From Chitinimonas taiwanensis DSM 18899 (GTDB taxonomy: Bacteria > Pseudomonadota > Gammaproteobacteria > Burkholderiales > Chitinimonadaceae), in assembly GCF_900119825.1 (NCBI RefSeq), contig NZ_FPKR01000015.1, positions 62,001 through 126,000 of the forward strand: a stretch of DNA of 64,000 nucleotides. Direction: 5' to 3'. Positions 9,118 through 18,067 of the stretch are shown here, piece by piece; position 1 is the first letter of the stretch, and each line of letters starts with the position of its first letter. Position numbers and translations under genes: made by a program. The notes under the pieces are model-generated. The model saw only the letters and a program-made list of their open reading frames with translations, did not search any database and was not told the origin of the DNA.

Positions 9118-9471
9118 ATGCTTGCTCATTTTCCCCCTGGTCTGCAGGCCATTCTGCTGCTGGTCTGCTCGAACATCTTCATGACCTTTGCCTGGTACGC
9201 GCACCTGAAGGATATGGCGGCCAAGCCCTGGTATATCGCCGCGCTCGCCAGCTGGGGCATCGCGCTGTTCGAATACCTGCTGCAGGTGCCGGCCAACCGC
9301 ATCGGTTTCACTGTGTACGACCTTGCCCAGCTGAAGATCCTGCAAGAGGTGATCACGCTGAGCGTCTTCGTGCCCTTCGCGATCTTCTACATGGGTCAGC
9401 CCTTCAAATGGGATTTCGTTTGGGCCGGTTTATGCCTGATGGGCGCCGTGTACTTCATGTTCCGCGGCTGA
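9118..9471 (+). CDS. DUF486 family small membrane protein (DMT-like)
   Basis: A 117-residue integral membrane protein with four predicted helices, of the DUF486 family, related to the drug/metabolite transporter fold. Family landmarks are the SNIFMTFAWYAHLK start, the SWGIALFEYLLQVPANRIG core, and the AQLKILQEVITL motif before the last helices. The function is not established. The ATG at 9118 fits the family's usual N-terminus; the longer reading frame upstream overlaps the divergent TPR gene and is unlikely. No clear ribosome binding site is present. Confidence 0.85.
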   Translation: MLAHFPPGLQAILLLVCSNIFMTFAWYAHLKDMAAKPWYIAALASWGIALFEYLLQVPANRIGFTVYDLAQLKILQEVITLSVFVPFAIFYMGQPFKWDFVWAGLCLMGAVYFMFRG

Positions 9472-9486
9472 AACCCGCGTATCGGT

Positions 9487-9492
9487 TAAAAT
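9487..9492 (+). promoter_or_regulatory. Probable -10 box of glnS
   Basis: TAAAAT about 37 bases before the glnS start, just after the DUF486 stop. No clear -35 is visible. Confidence 0.45.
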
Positions 9493-9528
9493 CGCCGCAT
9501 TGCACACACTTCAAAGCCTTGTCACTAC

Positions 9529-11229
9529 ATGAGCAACGATAACAACACGCCCGTCGTCAGCAATTTCATCCGCTCCGCCATCGATGCCGATCTGGCCAGT
9601 GGCAAGCATCAGCGCACCGTGACGCGCTTTCCGCCCGAGCCGAACGGCTATCTGCATGTCGGGCATGCCAAGTCCATCTGCCTGAACTTCGGCATCAAGG
9701 AAGACTACAAGGCGCGCGGCCTGGCGTCTGAATGCAATCTGCGCTTCGATGACACCAATCCAGAAAAGGAATCGGAAGAGTACGCGCTGAGCATTCAGGA
9801 AGACGTGCACTGGCTCGGCTATGAATGGGACGGCCAGGTACGCTGGGCCTCCGACTACTTTGAGCAGTTGTATCAGTACGCAGAAGAGCTGATCGGCAAA
9901 GGCCTCGCCTATGTGTGCGAGCTCAATGGCGAACAGATGCGCGAATACCGCGGCGACTTCGGCACGCCGGGCAAGAACAGCCCTTTCCGCGAGCGCAGCG
10001 TCGAAGAAAACCTGGCCTTGTTCCGCGCCATGCGCGCGGGCGAATTCGCCGATGGCAGCAAGACCCTGCGCCTGAAGATCGATATGGCTTCGCCGAATCT
10101 GAATATGCGCGATCCGGTCATCTACCGCATCCGCCGTGCGCATCACATCCGTACCGGCGATGCCTGGTGCATCTACCCGATGTATGACTACACGCATTGC
10201 ATCTCGGATGCGCTCGAGGGCATCACTCATTCGCTGTGCACGCTGGAGTTCGCCGACCACCGCCCGCTCTACGACTGGGTGCTCGACCACATCAGCATCG
10301 ACTGCCATCCGCAGCAGATCGAATTTTCGCGTCTGGAGCTGCTGTATGCGCTGACGTCGAAGCGCAAGCTCAACCAGCTGGTCAGCGAAGGCAAGGTCAG
10401 TGGCTGGGACGACCCACGCATGCCCACCGTCAGCGGCATGCGTCGTCGTGGTTACAGCCCGGCTGGTATCCGCCTGTTTGCCGAGCGTTGCGGCATCTCC
10501 AAGAGCGAGAACGTGATCGACTACGCCGTGCTGGAAGGCGCGGTACGCGAAACCCTGGAAGCAGAAGCGCCGCGCGTGATGGCCGTGCTTGATCCGATCA
10601 AGGTCACGCTGAGCAATTTCGAACCAGGCGTCAGCGGTAGCCGCAGCGCACCGTTTCATCCGCACCATCCCGAATTTGGCGAGCGTGAAGTGCCGCTGGC
10701 GGCCACGCTGTATATCGACCGCGACGATTTCGCCGAAGTACCGCCACCAGGTTGGCAGCGCCTGACCCTGGGAGGCGAGGTGCGTCTGCGCTACTCCTAT
10801 GTGATCAAGTGCGATGAGGTGATCAAGGATGCGGATGGCCGCGTGGTGGAGCTCATCTGTTCGCTCGACCCGGCCACGCTGGGGCAGAACCCGGTCGGCC
10901 GCAAGGTCAAAGGCGTCATCCACTGGGTATCGGCCGAACATAGTGTCGCGGCCGAAGTGCGCCTCTACGACCGCCTGTTCACGGTTGAGCGCCCCGATGC
11001 GGTGCGTGGCGAAGACGGTCAGTACCTCGACTTCGTGCAGTTCCTCAATCCCGAGTCCTTCAAGACCGTGACCGCCCATGTGGAAGCCGCCGTGCAGGGC
11101 GCGGCGCCGGAAACCCGCTACCAGTTCGAACGGCTCGGCTACTTCGTTACCGATCGCCGCGACCATGTGCCGGGCAGCAAGCTGGTGTTCAACCGCACCG
11201 TGGGTTTGAAGGACAGTTGGGCTAAGTGA
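9529..11229 (+). CDS. glnS: Glutaminyl-tRNA synthetase
   Basis: Attaches glutamine to tRNA-Gln using ATP. 566 residues, normal for bacterial GlnRS. The class I signature appears as [15 protein letters not shown] (HIGH equivalent) near residue 35. The second ATP site appears as [11 protein letters not shown] (KMSKS equivalent) near residue 275, followed by GWDDPRMPT. The C-terminal anticodon-binding beta-barrel region is complete. Its presence means this organism charges tRNA-Gln directly, at least in part. The stop codon overlaps the start of the HD-domain gene by one base (TGATG), indicating coupled translation. Confidence 0.97.
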   Translation: MSNDNNTPVVSNFIRSAIDADLASGKHQRTVTRFPPEPNGYLHVGHAKSICLNFGIKEDYKARGLASECNLRFDDTNPEKESEEYALSIQEDVHWLGYEWDGQVRWASDYFEQLYQYAEELIGKGLAYVCELNGEQMREYRGDFGTPGKNSPFRERSVEENLALFRAMRAGEFADGSKTLRLKIDMASPNLNMRDPVIYRIRRAHHIRTGDAWCIYPMYDYTHCISDALEGITHSLCTLEFADHRPLYDWVLDHISIDCHPQQIEFSRLELLYALTSKRKLNQLVSEGKVSGWDDPRMPTVSGMRRRGYSPAGIRLFAERCGISKSENVIDYAVLEGAVRETLEAEAPRVMAVLDPIKVTLSNFEPGVSGSRSAPFHPHHPEFGEREVPLAATLYIDRDDFAEVPPPGWQRLTLGGEVRLRYSYVIKCDEVIKDADGRVVELICSLDPATLGQNPVGRKVKGVIHWVSAEHSVAAEVRLYDRLFTVERPDAVRGEDGQYLDFVQFLNPESFKTVTAHVEAAVQGAAPETRYQFERLGYFVTDRRDHVPGSKLVFNRTVGLKDSWAK

Positions 11230-11816
11230 TGTCGAACGCCCATCTGATCGCCCAGCTCGACTTCCTACTCGAGCTCGACAAGCTCAAGGCCATTCTGCGC
11301 CGTACACGCCCGGCTGGCATGCAGCGGCTGGAGAATTCGGCCGAGCATAGCTGGCATGTGGCGCTGATGGCCCTGCTGCTGGCCGAGCATGCCGAGCCGG
11401 CCGTGGATGCCGAGCGGGTGATGAAGATCCTCCTGCTGCACGATATCGTCGAGATTGATGCCGACGATACCTTTCTGTATGACGAGACGGGCACGCTGGA
11501 AAAGGTCGCCAAGGAAGAAGCGGCGGCCGAACGCATCTTCGGCCTGTTGCCCGCGGCGCAGCGCGAGGCGTTTACCGCGCTCTGGCGTGAGTATGAGGAC
11601 CGCGTGACGCCGGAGGGCAAATTTGCCTACGCCTGCGACCGGCTGCTGCCCATGCTGCAGAACCTGGCCAATCAGGGGCAGAGCTGGTTGGAGAATGGTG
11701 TGCGCTTCGAGCAGGTGATACGCAAGAACCTGCCAATCAAGGACGCGGCGCCCGGGCTGTGGGACTATGTCTTACCCCGCCTGGAGGCGGCGCGCGCGGC
11801 GGGCTGGTTGGCCTGA
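11229..11816 (+). CDS. HD-domain hydrolase of the YfbR/HDDC2 type
   Basis: A 195-residue soluble metal-dependent phosphohydrolase. The HD motif is complete: His in AEHSWHVALMALLLAEH (about residue 37), HD in LLLHDIVEID (about 75), and a later Asp in CDRLLPMLQ. The relatives YfbR and HDDC2 are 5'-deoxynucleotidases acting on deoxynucleoside monophosphates. I infer the same role. The start is the ATG at 11229, which shares a base with the glnS stop; the GTG one codon earlier is also possible. Co-transcribed with glnS. Confidence 0.85.
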   Translation: MSNAHLIAQLDFLLELDKLKAILRRTRPAGMQRLENSAEHSWHVALMALLLAEHAEPAVDAERVMKILLLHDIVEIDADDTFLYDETGTLEKVAKEEAAAERIFGLLPAAQREAFTALWREYEDRVTPEGKFAYACDRLLPMLQNLANQGQSWLENGVRFEQVIRKNLPIKDAAPGLWDYVLPRLEAARAAGWLA

Positions 11817-11829
11817 GCGCGTGAGCATC

Positions 11830-11867
11830 AAACGATCAAGGCAGCCCCAGGGCTGCCTTGATCGTTT
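11830..11867. terminator. Strong hairpin between convergent genes
   Basis: A perfect 17-bp stem (11830-11846 with 11851-11867, loop CCAG) ending in T or A runs on each strand. It lies between the HD gene and the DUF502 gene and overlaps the DUF502 stop codon. It should act in both directions. Confidence 0.85.
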
Positions 11868-12549
11868 ATAACGCGCTGGTCGCGCGCGAGGTTTGCGCCT
11901 GCTTTACCGCGGCCTGCAAGTCGGGCGGCGCATCAATGCCCATCGAGACATAGATGCTGCTCAGCTTGTCTACGCCGATCTGGGCCGGCCGCACCCATTC
12001 GCTGGGCACATACAGCAGTCCGCCTCCAATGGGGACCGGGGCTGTTGGCACCAGGATGGCCAAGTAGGGCCGCCCATCGATATGCACGGGCTCGGGATTG
12101 GGCAGCAGGGCCAGCACGGCTGCACCATCGCCGCTGAACAGGCACCAGACCGGGCTCATGGCAGTGATATCGGCGCCATCCTTCTGATCAAGCAGTCCGA
12201 CGAAGCGGTCGGCCAGGTTGTACAGGCTGCCAATCAAGGGGATGCGTCGCAGGGTCAGGTCGATCAAGGCATCGATATGCCGGCGCAAGCTCGACTGCAC
12301 CAGCACACCGAGCGGATAGATAAGCAGCAGAAGCAGCAGGATGCCCAGGCCGTATTCGAGATAGGGCTGGCGGGCGAAGGGCTGGCCTAGCCAGCTGAGC
12401 AGGCTGCCGACCACGCTGCCCGGCCCCAGATAGTGGTAGAGCAGCTGGCCAGTCCAAACAAGCAGGCCGACGGTCAGAACGAGTGGTAGCAGGGCAAGCA
12501 GGCCGGCCAGCCAGGTGGCGGACAGGCGGCGAAACGGTTGGCTGGGCAT
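11866..12549 (-). CDS. DUF502 family membrane protein
   Basis: A 227-residue inner-membrane protein. Two strong membrane segments lie at about residues 10-38 and 63-88, followed by a soluble domain. DUF502 landmarks are RLSATWLAGLLALLPLVLT at the start, the RRIPLIGSLYNLADRFV motif after the second helix, and the PVPIGGGLLYVP motif near the end. The biochemical function is not established. The start at 12549 is chosen because homologues begin with this short basic N-terminus; the upstream extension runs into the hemE promoter. It is transcribed divergently from hemE. Confidence 0.88.
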   Translation of the reverse strand: MPSQPFRRLSATWLAGLLALLPLVLTVGLLVWTGQLLYHYLGPGSVVGSLLSWLGQPFARQPYLEYGLGILLLLLLIYPLGVLVQSSLRRHIDALIDLTLRRIPLIGSLYNLADRFVGLLDQKDGADITAMSPVWCLFSGDGAAVLALLPNPEPVHIDGRPYLAILVPTAPVPIGGGLLYVPSEWVRPAQIGVDKLSSIYVSMGIDAPPDLQAAVKQAQTSRATSAL

Positions 12550-12638
12550 GACAAAACACGGGCTGGACGATGGCGGCGAGCATAGGCCAGCGCGCGGCTT
12601 TTGTCCCGCATGGCTGGGAGGGTAGGGGGCCGGGCTGG

Positions 12639-12644
12639 CATAAT
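12639..12644 (+). promoter_or_regulatory. Probable -10 box of hemE
   Basis: CATAAT in the divergent DUF502-hemE region, about 56 bases before the hemE start. A good -35 is not evident. Confidence 0.4.
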
Positions 12645-12700
12645 GCGCGCCTGAATCCTCCCATTTCCATACCGAGCCGCACTGGCGGCCGGGGACCGCC

Positions 12701-13765
12701 ATGAGCCAACTCCAGAACGACACCTTCCTGCGCGCCCTGCTGCGTGAGCCGACCGACTACACGCCACTCTGGCTGATGCGCCAGGCTGGCCGCTATCTGC
12801 CTGAATACCGCGCCACCCGCGCACGCGCTGGCAGCTTTCTTGATCTGTGCAAGAACACCGAACTGGCGACCGAGGTGACCTTGCAGCCGCTCGAACGCTA
12901 TCCGCTCGACGCCGCCATCCTGTTTTCCGACATCCTGACTGTGCCCGATGCGATGGGCCTGGGCCTCTATTTCGCCGAAGGTGAAGGCCCGAAGTTCGAG
13001 CGCCCGCTGCGCGATGAGGCGGCGATCCGCGCCCTGCGCGTGCCGGATATGGCCAAGCTGCAGTATGTGTTCGATGCGGTCAGCAGCATCCGCAAAGCGC
13101 TCCAGGGTCGTGTACCGCTGATCGGCTTCTCCGGCAGCCCTTTCACCCTGGCCTGCTATATGGTCGAGGGCGGTGGTTCGGATACCTTCAGTAAGATCAA
13201 GACGCTGATGTATGACCGCCCCGATCTCATGCACCACATCCTGGCCGTGAATGCCGAGGCGGTGACCCAGTACCTGAATACCCAGATCGAGGCCGGTGCA
13301 CAGGCCGTGCAGATCTTCGATAGCTGGGGCGGGGCGCTGGCCTATGGCAAGTACCAGGAATTCTCCTTGCGCTATATGCAGCAGATCGTGGCCGGCCTCA
13401 AACGTCAGCACGATGGGCGCCAGGTGCCGGTCATTGTGTTCACCAAGGGTGGTGGTCTGTGGCTGGAAGACATTGCCAACTGCGGTTGCGATGCGATTGG
13501 CCTGGATTGGACCGTCGACCTTGCCGATGCGCGCCGTCGCGTGGGTGACAAGGTGGCGCTGCAGGGCAATCTCGACCCGAACGCCTTGTTTGCCAATCCG
13601 AAGGCCATCGAGGGTGAGGTCGAGCGTTTGCTCGCCAGCTTCGGCCATGGCAATGGGCATGTCTTCAATCTTGGCCATGGCATTTCGCAGTTCACCCCGC
13701 CCGAGCATGTGACCGCACTGGTGGATGCCGTTCATCGGCATTCGCGCGCCTACCACGCAGCTTGA
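12701..13765 (+). CDS. hemE: Uroporphyrinogen decarboxylase
   Basis: Converts uroporphyrinogen III to coproporphyrinogen III in cytoplasmic haem synthesis without a cofactor. 354 residues, the usual length. The signatures are intact: [16 protein letters not shown] near residue 24, the [16 protein letters not shown] block with the catalytic aspartate, [13 protein letters not shown], and the C-terminal NLGHGI. Haem is needed by the cbb3 oxidase encoded later in the window, though there is no operon link. It is followed by a 406-base non-coding region before priA. Confidence 0.97.
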   Translation: MSQLQNDTFLRALLREPTDYTPLWLMRQAGRYLPEYRATRARAGSFLDLCKNTELATEVTLQPLERYPLDAAILFSDILTVPDAMGLGLYFAEGEGPKFERPLRDEAAIRALRVPDMAKLQYVFDAVSSIRKALQGRVPLIGFSGSPFTLACYMVEGGGSDTFSKIKTLMYDRPDLMHHILAVNAEAVTQYLNTQIEAGAQAVQIFDSWGGALAYGKYQEFSLRYMQQIVAGLKRQHDGRQVPVIVFTKGGGLWLEDIANCGCDAIGLDWTVDLADARRRVGDKVALQGNLDPNALFANPKAIEGEVERLLASFGHGNGHVFNLGHGISQFTPPEHVTALVDAVHRHSRAYHAA

Positions 13766-14171
13766 GCAAATGCACCAAGAGTGGGCGAGCGATTGTCCTA
13801 GCCCACTCGCGCAGTGCCGTGCGCAATGCCAGAAAAAACAGGCACTTAATCGCAGTTGTTCAAGTAAAGCACGGGGAATGGCGGCTAAGTTATGCACAGT
13901 GGCCTTCACTGCACCGCGCCAGCTTGTCAAGTCGTGATGTGCGCTGCCTTGATTCGGTGCATTTTTAACAAGTTATTGATTTTTAAGAATTTATTTCCAA
14001 GCCTATTTTTTGGGCAAGCCAGCATTTCTCCTGTTGCTACGGGGGTTTACCGAGTTTCCCCAAACTTGCCCACAAAGTTATCCACAGAAAATGTGGACAG
14101 TCGCAAAAGCCCTGTTGCGACGGGTGTTTAGGCCTCTTTGGCGGTCCCGAAAATTGTTTGCTTGACAGCCC
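13766..14171 (+). other. hemE-priA intergenic region with DnaA boxes and an AT-rich stretch
   Basis: 406 bases without a gene. It holds TTATGCACA (13890-13898) and TTATCCACA (14078-14086), both fitting the DnaA-box consensus TTATNCACA. Two weaker copies flank the second: TTGCCCACA (14066-14074) and, reversed, TGTGGACAG (14092-14100). An AT-rich stretch lies at about 13961-14013. Two near-identical 20-base direct repeats bracket the cluster. This could be a DnaA-controlled priA promoter or an origin-like region. Confidence 0.6.
14030..14130 (+). repeat. 20-base direct repeat flanking the DnaA-box cluster
   Basis: Copy one is at 14030-14049 and copy two at 14111-14130, matching at 18 of 20 positions, with starts 81 bases apart. 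Both begin CCTGTTGC and end GTTTA. The DnaA-like boxes at 14066-14100 lie between them. Confidence 0.8.
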
Positions 14172-16331
14172 ATGCCCTATCTTCGCGTTGCCCTCGATGT
14201 CCCACTGCCCCGCCTGTTCGATTACTGGCTGGATAGCGCCACCCCGGCCGATATTGGCCGGCGCGTGGTGGTGCCATTCGGAAGCCGCCGGCTGGTGGGC
14301 GTGGTGCTGGCGATACTGGCCGAGCCCGAATACGAGGCCAGCGCGATCAAGCCGGCCGAGGCGGTACTCGACGATATGCCAGCCTTGCCGGCGCCTGTGC
14401 TCGGGTTATTCCAGTTCTGTGCCGACTACTATCAGCACCCGCTCGGCCAGGTCGTGCATACCGCGCTGCCGACCCGTTTTCGCGACCCTAACCCCTACCG
14501 GGTGGCCGAGGCCTTGCGTTACCACGCACTCGATAGCGTGGCCCTGCAGGCCCAGGTGCCCAAGCGCGCTGCCCTGCAGCAGCGTCTGGCACAGCTGCTG
14601 GCCACGCCGCGTAGCGAGGCCGAGTTGCGCGCCGCGGGCGGCACGGCCTGGAAAACCGTGCAAGCCTGGCTGCAGGATGGCCGTGTACGGGCCGAGCAGC
14701 TGCAGCCCGGTGCTAGCGTGGCTGCGCCCGGTCCGGCGCTGAATATCGAGCAGGCCGAGGCCGTGCAGGCGATCAGCGCTGCACAGGGCTTTGCGGCCTT
14801 CTTGCTGCACGGCATTACTGGCAGCGGCAAGACCGAGGTCTATCTGAATGCGATTGCTGCCGTGCTGGCGCGGGGCGAGCAGGCGCTGGTGCTGGTGCCG
14901 GAAATCAATCTGACCCCGCAGCTCGAGGCGCGCTTCCTGCGCCGCTTTCCGGGCGTGGACATCGTCAGCCTGAACAGCGCTGTGGCTGATGGCGAGCGGG
15001 CGGCCGGCTGGGTGCGCGCCGCGCGCGGCGAGGCCAGCATCGTGCTCGGTACACGCCTGGCGGTGTTCACGCCGGTACCGCGCCTGGGCCTGGTGGTGGT
15101 GGATGAGGAACACGACGCGAGCTTCAAGCAGCAGGATGGTCTGCGTTACTCGGCGCGTGATGTGGCCGTCTACCGGGCGCGCCAGGCTGGTGTACCCATC
15201 GTGCTCGGCTCGGCCACCCCGGCGCTGGAAAGCTGGCAGAACGCCGAGGCCGGCCGCTACCGCCATCTGCGCCTCAGTCAGCGCGCGGTGGTCGGAGCCC
15301 AGCCGCCGCAGTGGCGGCTGCTGTCCACCAAGCGCCAGCCGCTGCAGGATGGCCTGCATGCGCGCACCCTGGCTGCGCTGGGCGAGCGCCTAGCGCGCGG
15401 CGAACAGGCGCTGGTTTTCCTGAACCGGCGCGGCTATGCACCAGTCATGCACTGCGGTGAATGCGGCTGGATGGCGGCCTGCACACGCTGCTCGGCCCGG
15501 CTTACCGTGCACCTGCGCGAGCGCACGCTGCGTTGCCACCATTGCGGTGACGAGGCGCCGCTGCCGCGTGTCTGCCCAGGCTGTGGCAACCAGGACATGA
15601 AGCCGCTGGGGCAGGGCACTCAGCGCCTGGAAGACACGCTGGCCGAGCGTTTTCCCGGCGCACGCATCCTGCGCATCGATCGTGACAGCACGCGCCGCAA
15701 GGGCAGCTTCGAGGCGGCGCTGCAGGCCGTGCATGCGGGCGAGGTGGATATCCTGATAGGCACCCAGATGCTGGCCAAGGGGCATGACTTCCCGAACCTG
15801 ACCCTAGTGGCCGTGGTGGGCGCCGATAGCGGTCTCTATTCGGCCGACTTCCGCGCCAGCGAGCGCCTGTACGCGCAGCTGGCCCAGGTGGCTGGTCGCG
15901 CCGGACGGGCCGATAAGCCAGGCGAGGTGATTCTGCAGACCGACTTTCCCGAACACCCGCTCTACCAGGCCCTGCTGGATGACGATTACGCGGCCTTTGC
16001 CGCCACCGAACTGGCCGAGCGCAAGCTGGCTGGTTTCCCACCTTTTCTGCACCAGGCCGTACTGCGCGCCGAGGCCGACCGGTTGGACGATGCGCTGGCC
16101 TGGTTGCGTCAGGCTGCGCTACTGGCGCCACTGTCCGAGGCGGTTACGGTCTGGGACCCGGTGGCGGCCGGCATGATGCGCCTTGCCAATCGCGAACGTG
16201 CCCAGCTGCTCGTACAGTCGACCGCGCGTAGCCGCCTGCTGGCCTTCCTGGCCGAATGGATGGTGGCGCTGCGCGCGCAGAAGGCGGGCAAGGTGCGCTG
16301 GTCGCTTGACGTCGACCCGCTGGAGCTGTGA
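14172..16331 (+). CDS. priA: Primosomal protein N' (replication restart helicase)
   Basis: A 719-residue 3'-5' helicase that reloads the replicative helicase at stalled forks. The N-terminal DNA-binding domain (about 1-190) precedes the helicase core, with Walker A GITGSGKTEVY at about 214 and VVDEEHD for Walker B. Eight cysteines around residues 430-480 (CGECGWMAACTRC, then CHHC, CPGC) form the two zinc sites. The GTQMLAKGHDFP and QVAGRAGR motifs of helicase domain 2 are present. Its partner PriB is encoded at 34.3 kb. The stop overlaps the next gene by one base. The DnaA boxes upstream suggest replication-linked control. Confidence 0.97.
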   Translation: MPYLRVALDVPLPRLFDYWLDSATPADIGRRVVVPFGSRRLVGVVLAILAEPEYEASAIKPAEAVLDDMPALPAPVLGLFQFCADYYQHPLGQVVHTALPTRFRDPNPYRVAEALRYHALDSVALQAQVPKRAALQQRLAQLLATPRSEAELRAAGGTAWKTVQAWLQDGRVRAEQLQPGASVAAPGPALNIEQAEAVQAISAAQGFAAFLLHGITGSGKTEVYLNAIAAVLARGEQALVLVPEINLTPQLEARFLRRFPGVDIVSLNSAVADGERAAGWVRAARGEASIVLGTRLAVFTPVPRLGLVVVDEEHDASFKQQDGLRYSARDVAVYRARQAGVPIVLGSATPALESWQNAEAGRYRHLRLSQRAVVGAQPPQWRLLSTKRQPLQDGLHARTLAALGERLARGEQALVFLNRRGYAPVMHCGECGWMAACTRCSARLTVHLRERTLRCHHCGDEAPLPRVCPGCGNQDMKPLGQGTQRLEDTLAERFPGARILRIDRDSTRRKGSFEAALQAVHAGEVDILIGTQMLAKGHDFPNLTLVAVVGADSGLYSADFRASERLYAQLAQVAGRAGRADKPGEVILQTDFPEHPLYQALLDDDYAAFAATELAERKLAGFPPFLHQAVLRAEADRLDDALAWLRQAALLAPLSEAVTVWDPVAAGMMRLANRERAQLLVQSTARSRLLAFLAEWMVALRAQKAGKVRWSLDVDPLEL

Positions 16332-18067
16332 TGCGACGCTGGCTGGCCATCTGCCTATGGAGTCTGCCCCTGCTTGGCCAGGGTGAAGACGTAATGGATG
16401 AATATGAACCCATCGCCCTGGATGGATCGCGTCTGGGCTGGCAGGTGGATGGCAGCCAGCGCGAGGCGGTGCGCCTGTTCTACAGCGTGCGCTACCCAAG
16501 CCCGGCCGTAGCCAACTTCTGGCAGGGTAGCCTGGCCGATTGCCAGCCGGGTGAAACCCTCCCTGCGCACCGTCTGGCCACCCTGCGGCGCATCAACTGG
16601 TATCGCGCCATGGCCGGCTTGCCGGCCGATCTGCGCGAGGATCTGGCCGCCACACCCAAGGCGCAGGCCGCTGCCCTGGTGGCCGCCGCCAATGGCCGCA
16701 TCAGCCATGAGCTGAGGCCTGACTGGCGCTGCGCCACGCCCGAAGCGCAGCAGGGCGCACGGTTTTCCGCCATGGCCCTGGGGGTGAGCGGCGTGCAGGC
16801 GGTGGATGCCTTCATGCGCGACGCCGGCGCGCAGAATGTCGGCGCCAATCACCGCCGCTGGCTGCTTTACCCGCAGACCATGCGCATCGGCGTGGGCGAT
16901 GTGGACGGGCCGACGCCTGCCCAGCGTGCCAGCGCCTTTACCGCTTTCGACGAGATGTATAGCGGCAACCGCCCACCTTTGGCGCGTGACTTCGTGGCCT
17001 GGCCGCCACCTGGCTGGGTGCCGTATCCGGTGGTGTTTGCGCGCTGGTCGCTGTCGCTGCCCCAGGCTGATTTCCGCGCCGCGCGGGTCAGCATGCTGCG
17101 TGATGGCGTGCCGGTGGCGGTGCAGCAGGAGCCACCCAGTGCCGCGGCGGGCGAGCCTACCCTGGTGTGGCTGGCCGAGGGCCTGGGCGATGGCGCGAGC
17201 TGGCCATGCCCGGCGCGTGATACCCGCTACCAGATCCGGGTCGAGCAGATCCGCCAGGGTGAGACCGAGCGGCAGATCGAATACGAGGTCATGGTGTTCG
17301 ACCCGGACACCGCGCATGCCAGCCGGCACGAGGCCCGCGTATTGGGCCCGGCGCAGACCGCGCTGAGCGGCGCGCTTTTCAGCGTGCCCGCTCTGCCTGG
17401 CGCTACCGGCCAGCAGTGGCGCGCACTGCGCGTGACCGCCTGGGCGCCGCAGGATAGCGCCGAAGCGGATCTGGGCAATTGGCGTTACCAGGGCGCAGGC
17501 GGCTATGCCACGCTTAGCACGCGCCAGCCCGGCGTGGACTTACAGTCATTCCGTCTTGCCCACCGTCATATGGGGGACGAAGTGCTGGAGTTGGCCGATT
17601 CGCCCGTGCTGGGCGCTGCCGCCGCGCTGACCTTCCGCAGCCGGCTAGGCATTGCCGGCGCCGACGAGCAGGCGCTGGTGGAAATTCGCCCCGAGGGTCA
17701 GGCGCATTGGACGGTGCTGACCACGCAGCGCAGTGCGGGCGAGTCGCGCGCGGTGGATGCGCTCTGGCGTGAGCAGCGCATCGATCTGCGCGACTATGCG
17801 CAGCGCCGCGTGCAGCTGCGCTTTCGTTACCGTTTTGACCATGGCGCCTTCTATTCGCCCGAGGATGGGCGGGTCGGCTGGTTTCTGGACGACATCCGCC
17901 TTGAGGATGCCTTCCGTGTGCTGGCCAGCACTGAACCGGCGCGTGTCGAGGCCGGTCAGTTCCTGTTTGCACCCGATCAGCCCGGCGCCTGGCGTCTGCA
18001 GGCGCGCCCGCTCGTCTATCGCGCGGCGGGCGAATGGGGGGCGCTATGGCCCGTGCAGGTCGATTGA
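16331..18067 (+). CDS. Exported CAP-domain protein with beta-sandwich C-terminus
   Basis: A 578-residue secreted or periplasmic protein with a short signal peptide (residues 1-17). The N-terminal part contains a CAP/SCP-like domain: RRINWYRAMAGLP, then AAALVAAANGRISHEL, then a later NVGANHRRWLLYP and MRIGVGDVDG. C-terminally, a jelly-roll-like domain carries GWFLDDIRLED, a motif common in domains attached to secreted peptidases. Enzymatic activity is uncertain. The ATG shares a base with the priA stop, and the gene abuts dacB, so it is translated within the priA-dacB-ubiD run; a GTG one codon earlier also exists. A cell-wall role is only inferred from the neighbouring dacB. Confidence 0.82.
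   Translation: MRRWLAICLWSLPLLGQGEDVMDEYEPIALDGSRLGWQVDGSQREAVRLFYSVRYPSPAVANFWQGSLADCQPGETLPAHRLATLRRINWYRAMAGLPADLREDLAATPKAQAAALVAAANGRISHELRPDWRCATPEAQQGARFSAMALGVSGVQAVDAFMRDAGAQNVGANHRRWLLYPQTMRIGVGDVDGPTPAQRASAFTAFDEMYSGNRPPLARDFVAWPPPGWVPYPVVFARWSLSLPQADFRAARVSMLRDGVPVAVQQEPPSAAAGEPTLVWLAEGLGDGASWPCPARDTRYQIRVEQIRQGETERQIEYEVMVFDPDTAHASRHEARVLGPAQTALSGALFSVPALPGATGQQWRALRVTAWAPQDSAEADLGNWRYQGAGGYATLSTRQPGVDLQSFRLAHRHMGDEVLELADSPVLGAAAALTFRSRLGIAGADEQALVEIRPEGQAHWTVLTTQRSAGESRAVDALWREQRIDLRDYAQRRVQLRFRYRFDHGAFYSPEDGRVGWFLDDIRLEDAFRVLASTEPARVEAGQFLFAPDQPGAWRLQARPLVYRAAGEWGALWPVQVD

Noticed and set aside
9511-11166. 551-codon minus-strand open frame
   Set aside because: It is antisense to glnS, which is complete and well conserved.
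12188-13930. 580-codon minus-strand open frame
   Set aside because: It is antisense to hemE and overlaps DUF502 in another frame. Both of those have clear family motifs, so this is a shadow.
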